A stretch of DNA of 6,681 nucleotides from Candidatus Rifleibacteriota bacterium (GTDB lineage: Bacteria; Muiribacteriota; Ozemobacteria; Ozemobacterales; Ozemobacteraceae): assembly GCA_028691595.1 (NCBI GenBank), contig JAQUZA010000176.1:1-6681 (forward strand), in the 5' to 3' direction. Position numbers and translations under genes: made by a program. Numbering within the stretch: the stretch's first letter is position 1; every line of letters begins with the position of its first letter. Shown piece after piece: positions 1 to 4,807 of the stretch. Below the pieces are notes generated by a model that saw only the letters and a program-made list of their open reading frames with translations, searched no databases and had not been told where the DNA came from.

Positions 1-355
1 TTGTCTGGTCGTCACGAAAAATGCAGCGAAGTCGCCCCTCATCGCCTGCTGCTGCCTGACGCAAATCGAAGCTCAGTGCCGATTTAACCAGACGACGCAG
101 ACGGTCGGGAGGCCAGCTGCTCATGACTTCTCGAATAATACGATGGTATTCGAGCGAGAAGATTGAGATAGAATTGCAACAACGCCCGCAATTTCCACAG
201 CTGGTGCGTGGCAGCTGATCATGCAGTCGATCGAGCATTTCCATGCCGAACGTACCATGATCAGCTGAGGCGCTGAAGACTTTCTGCAGGTAAGCATCAA
301 AATTTCTGGCAGCGGCAGATTTTATCTTTTGCAGCAGGTCCGTGTTGAGCTGCAT
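1..355 (-). CDS. YkgJ-family cysteine-cluster protein (partial, C-terminus off the window)
   Basis: The reading frame starts with ATG at 355 and is open for 118 codons to the left edge, so only the N-terminal part is present. A ribosome site, AAAGGAAA, lies a few bases upstream. After a helical N-terminus of about 50 residues comes the cluster C53-G-N-C56-G-R-C59-C60, then C111 in an 'RCIF' context. A CxxCxxCC cluster followed by a later Cys is the signature of the YkgJ (UPF0153) family of predicted zinc- or iron-chelating proteins. The biochemical role of that family is not settled. The gene lies 61 nt downstream of the RRM gene on the same strand, with no clear terminator between them, so the two are probably co-transcribed. 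The family call rests on the cysteine pattern alone; the rest of the protein is not recognisable to me. Confidence 0.8.
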   Translation of the reverse strand, partial: MQLNTDLLQKIKSAAARNFDAYLQKVFSASADHGTFGMEMLDRLHDQLPRTSCGNCGRCCNSISIFSLEYHRIIREVMSSWPPDRLRRLVKSALSFDLRQAAAGDEGRLRCIFRDDQT

Positions 356-388
356 TTTGCTTTCCTTTGATCTGATGCCTTGACTCTG

Positions 389-431
389 CAGGCCTTGATT
401 TTAATTTTGCCCTATTTCAGGCCTGATTTTT
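389..431. repeat. Pair of near-identical short direct repeats around the RRM stop codon
   Basis: CAGGCCTTGATTTT (389-402) and CAGGCCTGATTTTT (418-431) lie 29 nt apart and differ by one inserted T. The second copy covers the RRM stop codon; the first is in the spacer before the cysteine-cluster gene. They may be a small local duplication or chance. No terminator-like T run follows on the minus strand. Confidence 0.4.
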
Positions 432-668
432 GGCCAGGCTGACGGTAAGTTTCCGGCCTTCGATGGGCTGGTCGTTCATACCTGTAACGGCAGCCTGAGC
501 ACTGCCTTCTTCGGCGAATTCAACAAAGCCGTAACCTCTTGAACGGCCTGAATTCTTGTCAAGGATAACCTTGGCGCTGACGACTTTGCCGAATTTGGCA
601 AATTCTTCTTCAAGCTTGATGTTGTCGATACTGAAAGGTAGATTTCCAACAAATATTTTAGCAGACAT
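417..668 (-). CDS. Small RRM-domain RNA-binding protein
   Basis: An 83-residue protein made of a single RNA-recognition motif. RNP2 is IFVGNL (residues 5-10) and RNP1 is RGYGFVEF (residues 44-51); the aromatic residues at the usual RNA-stacking positions are present. The length matches bacterial single-RRM proteins such as the cyanobacterial Rbp family. These bind single-stranded RNA and have been tied to cold adaptation or mRNA localisation in some species; which applies here is unknown. I chose ATG 668 because GGAGGAA (676-682) sits 7 nt upstream. An in-frame TTG at 674 lies too close to that site to be the start. The stop codon TGA lies inside a 10-bp palindrome, TCAGGCCTGA (417-426). It is probably the first gene of a leftward transcript that includes the cysteine-cluster gene. 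Confidence 0.93.
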   Translation of the reverse strand: MSAKIFVGNLPFSIDNIKLEEEFAKFGKVVSAKVILDKNSGRSRGYGFVEFAEEGSAQAAVTGMNDQPIEGRKLTVSLAKNQA

Positions 669-734
669 TAACAAGTTCCTCCAAAAACATCTCTGGCCTT
701 TTCACATCTTTAAGTGAAGTTCAGGCCACAAATA

Positions 735-763
735 TTTTCTCTCAGATAATGCCAAATTGCAAG
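735..763 (-). promoter_or_regulatory. Weak candidate sigma-70 promoter for the RRM gene
   Basis: On the minus strand, TTGCAA (758-763) and GAAAAT (735-740) are separated by 17 nt, each matching 4 of 6 consensus bases. The start point would give a leader of about 60 nt before the RRM start codon. It lies just downstream of the minus-strand terminator, where a new promoter is needed if transcription stops there. The match is weak and rests on position as much as on sequence. Confidence 0.25.
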
Positions 764-773
764 CCCTGTAAGA

Positions 774-807
774 AAAAAAATACTGTACCTCTTTCGGTAC
801 AGTATTC
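774..807 (-). terminator. Rho-independent terminator, minus-strand orientation
   Basis: A perfect 11-bp stem, AATACTGTACC (779-789) with GGTACAGTATT (796-806), closes a 6-nt loop. On the minus strand it is followed by an unbroken T run (774-780, two of its bases within the stem). That is the classic layout of an intrinsic terminator reading leftward. There is no T run on the other side, so it would not act on rightward transcription. No recognised gene ends just upstream of it on the minus strand; the adjoining plus-strand gene starts at 966. It therefore either ends an unannotated small transcript or blocks antisense read-through from the regulator operon into the RRM gene. Confidence 0.8.
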
Positions 808-844
808 GGGTATTGTGGCTGATCACTGCTGAATCCAAGAGTTC

Positions 845-873
845 TTGACACTGTTCTGCTGCTGTGATAACAT
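845..873 (+). promoter_or_regulatory. Sigma-70-type promoter for the regulator/ComFB/STAS/L31 operon
   Basis: TTGACA (845-850) is a perfect -35 box. TAACAT (868-873) follows at the optimal 17-nt spacing and keeps the important first, second and last bases of the -10 consensus. Transcription would start near 880 and give a leader of about 86 nt before ATG 966. This suggests that the sigma-54 activator gene is itself read by the housekeeping polymerase. Confidence 0.55.
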
Positions 874-915
874 CATTCAGTACGACTGAGCCGGGGTTAT
901 CTTCTATGAGGCGCA

Positions 916-933
916 AGCCTTTCAGAAAAGGCT
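916..933 (+). repeat. Short inverted repeat in the regulator leader
   Basis: AGCCTTT (916-922) and AAAGGCT (927-933) form a perfect 7-bp stem with a 4-nt loop. It lies downstream of the predicted transcription start and about 30 nt before the regulator start codon. There is no T run after it, so it is not a terminator. It could be a leader structure or chance. Confidence 0.35.
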
Positions 934-965
934 CAAGCTCATTCCTGTAAGGTTTTGCCGGCATT

Positions 966-1889
966 ATGAAAGCAAAAATAATCGGTTCAAGCGATGCGAT
1001 CAAAGATGTTCTTGATCTGGTGTCGAAAGTAGCTGGAAACGATGTTACGGTTCTTATAACCGGCGAAAGCGGCACTGGTAAAGAGATGGTTGCCGAAACC
1101 ATCTTGCAGAACAGTCCCCGTAAGGTCAAACCGTTCCTTAAAATGAACTGTGCGGCCATTCCTTCAGAGCTCCTTGAAAGTCAAATGTTTGGGCATGAAC
1201 GTGGAGCCTTCACCGGGGCGGTAAGCCGCCAGGAAGGCTGCTTTGAACGCGCCGACGGCGGTTCGCTTTTTCTCGACGAGATTGGCGATATGTCGATGAT
1301 AACGCAGACGAAGCTTCTGCGCGTCCTCCAGGAGCAGGAGTTCGAAAGAATAGGCGGCAACAACACCATAAAGGTTGATGTGCGTATTCTCGCGGCCACC
1401 AACAAGAATCTGCTCGATGAAATCAAGCGTGGGCGCTTTCGCGAAGATCTCTACTACCGTCTCAATGTCGTCGAAATTCATATTCCGCCTCTGCGTGAAC
1501 GAATGGAAGACGTAACTGAAATTGTTGAGAATTTCGTCAGTGAGTTCGGGGTTAAATACAATAAGCCCGATATGAAAATCAGTCGTCAGGCTTTGCAGAC
1601 ACTGTTGAACTATGGCTGGCCCGGCAATGTGCGCGAGTTACGCAACGTGATCGAGCGTGCCATGGTCTTATCAAGATCTGCTCAGATCGAATCTGAAGAC
1701 TTCCCCGAAAAGATTCGCCAGCCTTCGGCTTCAGCTGGTGATAACCCCGAAGAAGACAGAATTTATACTCTGGCCGAAATGGAACGCATGTATGTCAGAA
1801 AAGTTCTTGAATACGCAGGTGGGAACAAGCTGAAAGCGGCAAGACTGCTTGATATTGACCCTAAAACGCTCAGAACCAAACTTGGTTGA
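966..1889 (+). CDS. Sigma-54-dependent transcriptional activator lacking a receiver/sensor domain
   Basis: A 307-residue protein of the NtrC/PspF class, which hydrolyses ATP to open promoters bound by sigma-54 RNA polymerase. The AAA+ domain starts almost at residue 1. It carries Walker A GESGTGKE (33-40), the sigma-54-contacting loop GAFTGA (80-85), Walker B GGSLFLDEI (98-106, with D104 and E105), arginine-finger region FREDLYYRLN (158-167) and sensor II GWPGNVREL (217-225). A Fis-type helix-turn-helix fills about 266-307. The N-terminal regulatory domain of most relatives is absent. The frame has a TAA at 948, and ATG 966 is the only usable start, although its ribosome site is weak (AAGG 13 nt upstream). 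The C-terminus ends at 'LRTKLG', a few residues shorter than usual. Domain layout resembles PspF, which is controlled in trans. It heads a tight operon with the comFB-like gene 19 nt downstream. Confidence 0.93.
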   Translation: MKAKIIGSSDAIKDVLDLVSKVAGNDVTVLITGESGTGKEMVAETILQNSPRKVKPFLKMNCAAIPSELLESQMFGHERGAFTGAVSRQEGCFERADGGSLFLDEIGDMSMITQTKLLRVLQEQEFERIGGNNTIKVDVRILAATNKNLLDEIKRGRFREDLYYRLNVVEIHIPPLRERMEDVTEIVENFVSEFGVKYNKPDMKISRQALQTLLNYGWPGNVRELRNVIERAMVLSRSAQIESEDFPEKIRQPSASAGDNPEEDRIYTLAEMERMYVRKVLEYAGGNKLKAARLLDIDPKTLRTKLG

Positions 1890-1908
1890 AATTGAATTAG
1901 AGGCAAAC

Positions 1909-2187
1909 ATGGACGAAGTAGTACTTGTTAACAAAATGGAAAGCGTCGTCAGGCAGGTAGCCAGCCAGATGCTCAGCAAAAGTGGCGAGACTGCCTGCAG
2001 TTGCCCACGCTGTACTCTCGATATTCTTGCTCTGGCTCTGAATTCTCTGCCCCCTAAATATGTCGTAACCAACATTGGTAACGCCGTTACCAATGTTGAT
2101 CTTGATTCTTCTCAATGGCAGGCAAACGTCACCATGGCGGTCTGCAAGGCCATTGACGTTGTGCGCAGCAGACCCCGGCACAGTTGA
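1909..2187 (+). CDS. ComFB-domain protein
   Basis: A 92-residue protein that is one ComFB (late competence development) domain. Recognisable blocks are an N-terminal helix of the form 'VNKMESVV' (7-14), the cysteine knuckle C30-S-C32-P-R-C35, then DILALALN and LPPKYVV (38-53). ComFB was named from the Bacillus competence operon. Some ComFB-domain proteins, notably in cyanobacteria, have been reported as cyclic-dinucleotide receptors; whether this one binds such a ligand cannot be told from sequence. I chose ATG 1909, with AGAGG just upstream; a longer open frame back to 1849 overlaps the regulator and lacks a ribosome site. The gene lies between a sigma-54 activator and a STAS gene, and no competence genes are nearby. 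Codons 54-64 lie in a 29-bp palindrome. Confidence 0.88.
   Translation: MDEVVLVNKMESVVRQVASQMLSKSGETACSCPRCTLDILALALNSLPPKYVVTNIGNAVTNVDLDSSQWQANVTMAVCKAIDVVRSRPRHS
2070..2098. repeat. 29-bp near-perfect palindrome inside the comFB-like gene
   Basis: CAACATTGGTAACG (2070-2083) and its exact reverse complement (2085-2098) flank a single central C. The 14-bp arms are perfect. The element lies wholly within coding sequence, covering codons 54-64, and makes the protein read TNIGNAVTNV. In RNA it could form a hairpin of about 12 bp with a small loop; in DNA it has the symmetry of a dimeric repressor site. Confidence 0.9.
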
Positions 2188-2216
2188 TTGTGCCATATTC
2201 CCCTGTGGAGGATGAA

Positions 2217-2579
2217 ATGACAGAACAGAAAGAAAAAGACAAACTGAGCTTCGAACGAAAAGATGCCACCAAGGGCTATGTTGTGCTGTCGCTGATCGGC
2301 GACCTCGACATGTGGACCCTGCCGGTAGCAAAAGAACAGGTTCAGAAGCTCGTCGATGAAAACAAAGTGAAAGTGGTTCTTGATCTCGAAAGAACCAATT
2401 ACATAGATTCTTCAGGTCTCGGCTTTTTTATCGGCACTCTCAAGAAATTGCGTGATGTTGGTGGAGAGCTGGTTCTGATCAGTCTGAATGCTTATATCTA
2501 CGGTATTTTCCAGCTTATTCAGCTGCAGCATATCATCAAAACCTATGACAGCCTTGAAGAAGCTTCGAAAGAATTTTAA
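2217..2579 (+). CDS. STAS-domain protein (anti-sigma factor antagonist type)
   Basis: A 120-residue single STAS domain of the SpoIIAA/RsbV type. In that family an anti-sigma kinase phosphorylates a conserved serine, and the unphosphorylated form releases its partner. The diagnostic motif D64-S65-S66-G67-L68-G69 is intact, with S65 aligned to the phosphorylated serine of SpoIIAA (Ser58) and RsbV (Ser56). The 'GDLD' turn (28-31) and the C-terminal segment 'YGIFQLIQLQHII' also fit. I chose ATG 2217 because GGAGG (2207-2211) lies 5 nt upstream; an in-frame TTG at 2184 would overlap the previous stop and has no such site. It starts 29 nt after the comFB-like gene and ends 15 nt before L31. No anti-sigma kinase or phosphatase gene is in the window, so its partner is unknown. 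Confidence 0.93.
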   Translation: MTEQKEKDKLSFERKDATKGYVVLSLIGDLDMWTLPVAKEQVQKLVDENKVKVVLDLERTNYIDSSGLGFFIGTLKKLRDVGGELVLISLNAYIYGIFQLIQLQHIIKTYDSLEEASKEF

Positions 2580-2594
2580 CAGGAGACCCCGGAA

Positions 2595-2873
2595 ATGAAA
2601 CAGAATGTCCACCCGAAAACCAATCTCATCAATGTTACCTGCGCCTGTGGCAACTCTTTTGCCACCCTTTCAACCTCAAATGAACTCAAGGTTGAAGTCT
2701 GCTCAAACTGCCATCCTTTCTTCACCGGCACTCAGCGTTTTGTTGACACCACCGGTCGCGTAGAAAGATTCAAGGCAAAACTTGAAACCCAGAAGAAAAT
2801 TGCTGAAGCAGAAGCCGCCAAGAAAACTAAAAAAGTTGCCAAAGCTGCTCCGGCCGAAGCAAAAGCTGAGTAA
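2595..2873 (+). CDS. rpmE: 50S ribosomal protein L31 (bL31, zinc-binding type)
   Basis: A 92-residue bL31. The N-terminus MKQNVHP is typical, and the zinc site is complete (C16, C18, C36 and C39, the last two in CSNCHPF), so this is the Cys-containing, zinc-replete form. The family core ends near residue 65. The last 27 residues are a Lys/Ala/Glu-rich tail longer than in E. coli L31 (70 residues), probably disordered or helical and able to contact rRNA. AGGAGA lies 8 nt before ATG. It is the last gene of the regulator-ComFB-STAS operon and is followed by a strong hairpin. Linking a ribosomal protein with signalling genes is unusual, and it may have its own promoter, though I see none in the 15-nt gap. 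Confidence 0.97.
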   Translation: MKQNVHPKTNLINVTCACGNSFATLSTSNELKVEVCSNCHPFFTGTQRFVDTTGRVERFKAKLETQKKIAEAEAAKKTKKVAKAAPAEAKAE

Positions 2874-2895
2874 GCTTTAAGATTCTGATGATGAG

Positions 2896-2936
2896 AATCT
2901 GCTGCCCGAACCGTTAACCGGCGGGCAGCAGATTTT
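2896..2936 (+). terminator. Likely intrinsic terminator after rpmE
   Basis: AATCTGCTGCCCG (2896-2908) pairs perfectly with CGGGCAGCAGATT (2922-2934): a 13-bp stem with a 13-nt loop. Only a short run of four T follows, interrupted by G, so termination may be incomplete and some transcription may read into thyX, whose start lies about 30 nt further on. It sits 22 nt after the rpmE stop, the expected place for the operon end. Confidence 0.65.
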
Positions 2937-2966
2937 GCTCATATCAAGATTGCAAGGAAACAGCAA

Positions 2967-3707
2967 TTGACTCTTCTGCTTCTTCGCCATACTCCTGACC
3001 CCGATCGCCTGGTAGCTCTGGCTGCCCGGCGTTGCTATTCTTCAAGAGCTGCCGACGATATCGAAGAGCACCTGACCCAGGAAGAAATCGAACGTCTGCT
3101 CGGCTTTTTGCGGCAGCGTAATCATCTCTCACCATTCGAACATGCTGATTTTACCTTCAGTGCCGATGGTATTTCCCGGGCTTTATCGCACCAGCTGGTT
3201 CGCCATCGCATTGCTTCCTATTCTCAGGAAAGCCAGCGGTATGTGAATTACATGAAGACCCCGGCTCTGCCGTATATCAGGCCACCATCGCTTGCTTCGC
3301 ATCCTGAAGCACAGAAGATATTCGATGATGCAGTTCATCATACTCTCGAAGCTTACCGTGCCATGGTAAATGCCGGGGTAGCCCCAGAAGATGCGCGCTA
3401 CATTTTCCCAAACGCCATCGAAACAAAACTTGTTTTTACGCTGAATGCCCGCAGCCTTTTCAATTTTTTTGAACAGCGTTGCTGCATTAAAGCCCAATGG
3501 GAAATAAGACAGCTCGCCTTTGACATGCTCAAGGCAGTTCGACAGGTTGCACCCCTGATTTTCAAGAATGCCGGTGCCCCCTGCCAGTTCGCAGAAAAAC
3601 CCTATTGCCGTGAAAATGACGAAAAGTGCCCGCAATACAAATCCCTGCAGAAGAGGACAAATAAAAATGACCAGCAAATCCCTGGAGGAATTGAGAAAAA
3701 ATCTTGA
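2967..3707 (+). CDS. thyX: Flavin-dependent thymidylate synthase ThyX
   Basis: A 246-residue enzyme that makes dTMP from dUMP using methylene-tetrahydrofolate, FAD and NADPH; it is unrelated to ThyA. The ThyX signature RHRIASYSQESQR (79-91) matches RHRxxSxxxxSxR exactly. Other family blocks are HLSPFEH (53-59), ARYIFPNA (143-150), NARSLFNFFEQR (160-171) and AQWEIR (176-181). The C-terminal tail carries cysteines in the usual GxPC...C...C arrangement. The start is TTG at 2967: AAGGAAA (2954-2960) is 6 nt upstream and no ATG or GTG precedes the conserved region in frame. The last 41 nt overlap the next gene in another frame, implying translational coupling. A ThyX organism usually lacks ThyA, but that cannot be checked here. 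Confidence 0.96.
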   Translation: MTLLLLRHTPDPDRLVALAARRCYSSRAADDIEEHLTQEEIERLLGFLRQRNHLSPFEHADFTFSADGISRALSHQLVRHRIASYSQESQRYVNYMKTPALPYIRPPSLASHPEAQKIFDDAVHHTLEAYRAMVNAGVAPEDARYIFPNAIETKLVFTLNARSLFNFFEQRCCIKAQWEIRQLAFDMLKAVRQVAPLIFKNAGAPCQFAEKPYCRENDEKCPQYKSLQKRTNKNDQQIPGGIEKKS

Positions 3708-4752
3708 CGTGGTAGACCGCAGCCTGATCGATCTGATTAAACAGAGGGTTGATCTGGCCCGCGAAATCTGCGGCGTTAAACGTGCTTCGGGTTTTGAGAC
3801 CTGCTTTTCACCAATTCGTGAGGCTGAAGTATTCAAAAATCTGCGGCATTACAACCTTGATGGTCTTCATCAAAACGGTGTCGAAAGCATTTTTGTCGAA
3901 ATCGTTTCAGCATGCCGGTCAGCCCAGGAACACGGCAGAATCAGCGTTTTGGGCGAAAAAAACGGTTTGTTCAACGATGCGGCACTGGCCAGGTTCGGCC
4001 ATAGTGCTGATATTGTTGCTGTCGATAACTTTGATGATTTCTGCACTGAACTGAACAAAGGCCAGACCAACATTGGTTTCGCGTCATTCACACCCGAACA
4101 TTCGCTTGAGCCGCTTGCACTCGTCGAAACCCTCATGTCAGGCAAACTTGGCATAGTTGAAGAATTTAACTTTGCCCCCGAATTCAGTGTGGTAACCAAT
4201 AGTGCCCGCGATCTTTCAGAAGCCAATGAAATCTGTGTCACCAGTGAGATGCTGCGCCTGATGCGCCAGTTCTTTATTACCCTTTCGTTCGATCTTAAAA
4301 TCAAGATTTGCCGCAGCATGTCTGAAGTCTGCGAAAACCTTGAAAGCGTCAACCCGGTTGCCGCAATATTGCCGTCAAAGCTCGTCGAAAGTTATAAGAA
4401 CTTCATCGTCGTCAAATCTGGCATCAAATCAGAGCAGATTCAGCGGGTTAAATTCCTTACCCTTTCGGCCAGCATTCCTCTTGAATATAAGGCCGGCCTG
4501 AAAACCACCATCATGTGCCCACTTAACCAGAGAAGCGAACATATCTACGATATAGTTGCTTCGATGCGCGAACGGCAGATCGAAGTGGCAGGCATTCACA
4601 ATCTCAATTTTGTTGATAAGGCCTGGGATACAGTTGTAATTATTGATCTTTTCCTTCCCGAAGATCGTGGCAGCTTTGAAAACCTTATGGGTGAATTTCA
4701 GAAAAAGGGTCTGCTGGCACGCAGTTGCGGCTATTACCCGGTTTTTAAATAG
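3667..4752 (+). CDS. Chorismate mutase fused to a degenerate prephenate-dehydratase/ACT module (PheA-like)
   Basis: A 361-residue protein with the layout of the bifunctional P-protein PheA, which takes chorismate through prephenate to phenylpyruvate for phenylalanine synthesis. The AroQ mutase domain (1-90) keeps R10, R27, K38, R51-E52 and Q87, matching E. coli R11, R28, K39, R51, E52 and Q88; the D48 position is Ser. The dehydratase-like part (about 92-270) aligns throughout, for instance 'AALARFGHS' (105-113), but its catalytic TRF motif is replaced by V261-K262-F263 and the N-terminal GPEG-type loop by GEKN. The ACT domain (about 278-361) ends in the familiar 'GYYP', but the phenylalanine-binding motifs GALV and ESRP are replaced by SEHI (290-293) and HNLN (311-314). 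Mutase activity is likely; dehydratase activity and phenylalanine feedback look lost. ATG 3667 has GAGG at 3653-3656; the start overlaps thyX. Confidence 0.85.
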   Translation: MTSKSLEELRKNLDVVDRSLIDLIKQRVDLAREICGVKRASGFETCFSPIREAEVFKNLRHYNLDGLHQNGVESIFVEIVSACRSAQEHGRISVLGEKNGLFNDAALARFGHSADIVAVDNFDDFCTELNKGQTNIGFASFTPEHSLEPLALVETLMSGKLGIVEEFNFAPEFSVVTNSARDLSEANEICVTSEMLRLMRQFFITLSFDLKIKICRSMSEVCENLESVNPVAAILPSKLVESYKNFIVVKSGIKSEQIQRVKFLTLSASIPLEYKAGLKTTIMCPLNQRSEHIYDIVASMRERQIEVAGIHNLNFVDKAWDTVVIIDLFLPEDRGSFENLMGEFQKKGLLARSCGYYPVFK

Positions 4753-4761
4753 TCTGACAAG

Positions 4762-4805
4762 CTTCTGCGCCTGTCTACGCCTGAAATCAACTTAAAGAGC
4801 AGAAG
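4762..4805 (+). promoter_or_regulatory. Inverted repeat that could mask the trkA ribosome site
   Basis: CTTCTGC (4762-4768) and GCAGAAG (4799-4805) are exact reverse complements 30 nt apart in the leader between the PheA-like gene and trkA. The right arm includes the only purine-rich stretch before the trkA ATG at 4808. Pairing in the mRNA would hide it. Seven base pairs across a 30-nt loop is modest, and no known riboswitch fits in the 55-nt gap. Confidence 0.3.
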
Positions 4806-4807
4806 AA

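Larger units (their letters stand above)
669..965. other. Divergent intergenic region with promoters and an orphan terminator
   Basis: This roughly 300-nt stretch separates the leftward RRM gene from the rightward regulator operon. From left to right it holds the RRM ribosome site and leader, a weak candidate minus-strand promoter (TTGCAA at 758-763 and GAAAAT at 735-740, 17 nt apart, read on the minus strand), a strong minus-oriented terminator (774-807), a good plus-strand sigma-70 promoter (845-873) and a short 7-bp hairpin (916-933) in the regulator leader. The plus strand has stops in all three frames, so it does not encode a lost receiver domain for the regulator. A minus-strand open frame covers part of it and is discussed as a finding, not as a gene. 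Confidence 0.7.

Noticed and set aside
779..806. The CTGT...ACAG symmetry of the 779-806 repeat as a LexA (SOS) operator.
   Set aside because: The half-sites are 12 nt apart where the E. coli type needs 8, and the adjoining T run explains the repeat better as a terminator.
806..965. A receiver domain for the sigma-54 activator encoded upstream, perhaps lost by a frameshift.
   Set aside because: All three plus frames have early stops here and no receiver-like residues; an in-frame TAA lies at 948.
1849..1908. A 20-residue N-terminal extension of the ComFB protein overlapping the regulator gene.
   Set aside because: ATG 1909 has a ribosome site at the right distance and starts exactly where the ComFB domain begins; the extension is the regulator's coding sequence in another frame.
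2648..2664. TGGCAA-N5-TTGCCA inside rpmE, resembling a sigma-54 -24/-12 promoter with correct GG-to-GC spacing.
   Set aside because: It lies in conserved coding sequence of L31 (CGNSFA), is a simple inverted repeat, departs from consensus in the -24 element, and the next gene starts 300 nt away behind a terminator.
3183..3836. Long minus-strand open frame (217 codons) opposite thyX and the PheA-like gene.
   Set aside because: It is antisense to conserved ThyX and mutase sequence, crosses both genes, and has no recognisable domain.
4715..4728. TGGCAC followed by TTGC near the end of the PheA-like gene, upstream of trkA, as a sigma-54 promoter.
   Set aside because: The GG-to-GC spacing is one base too short for sigma-54, where spacing is strict, and the site is within coding sequence.
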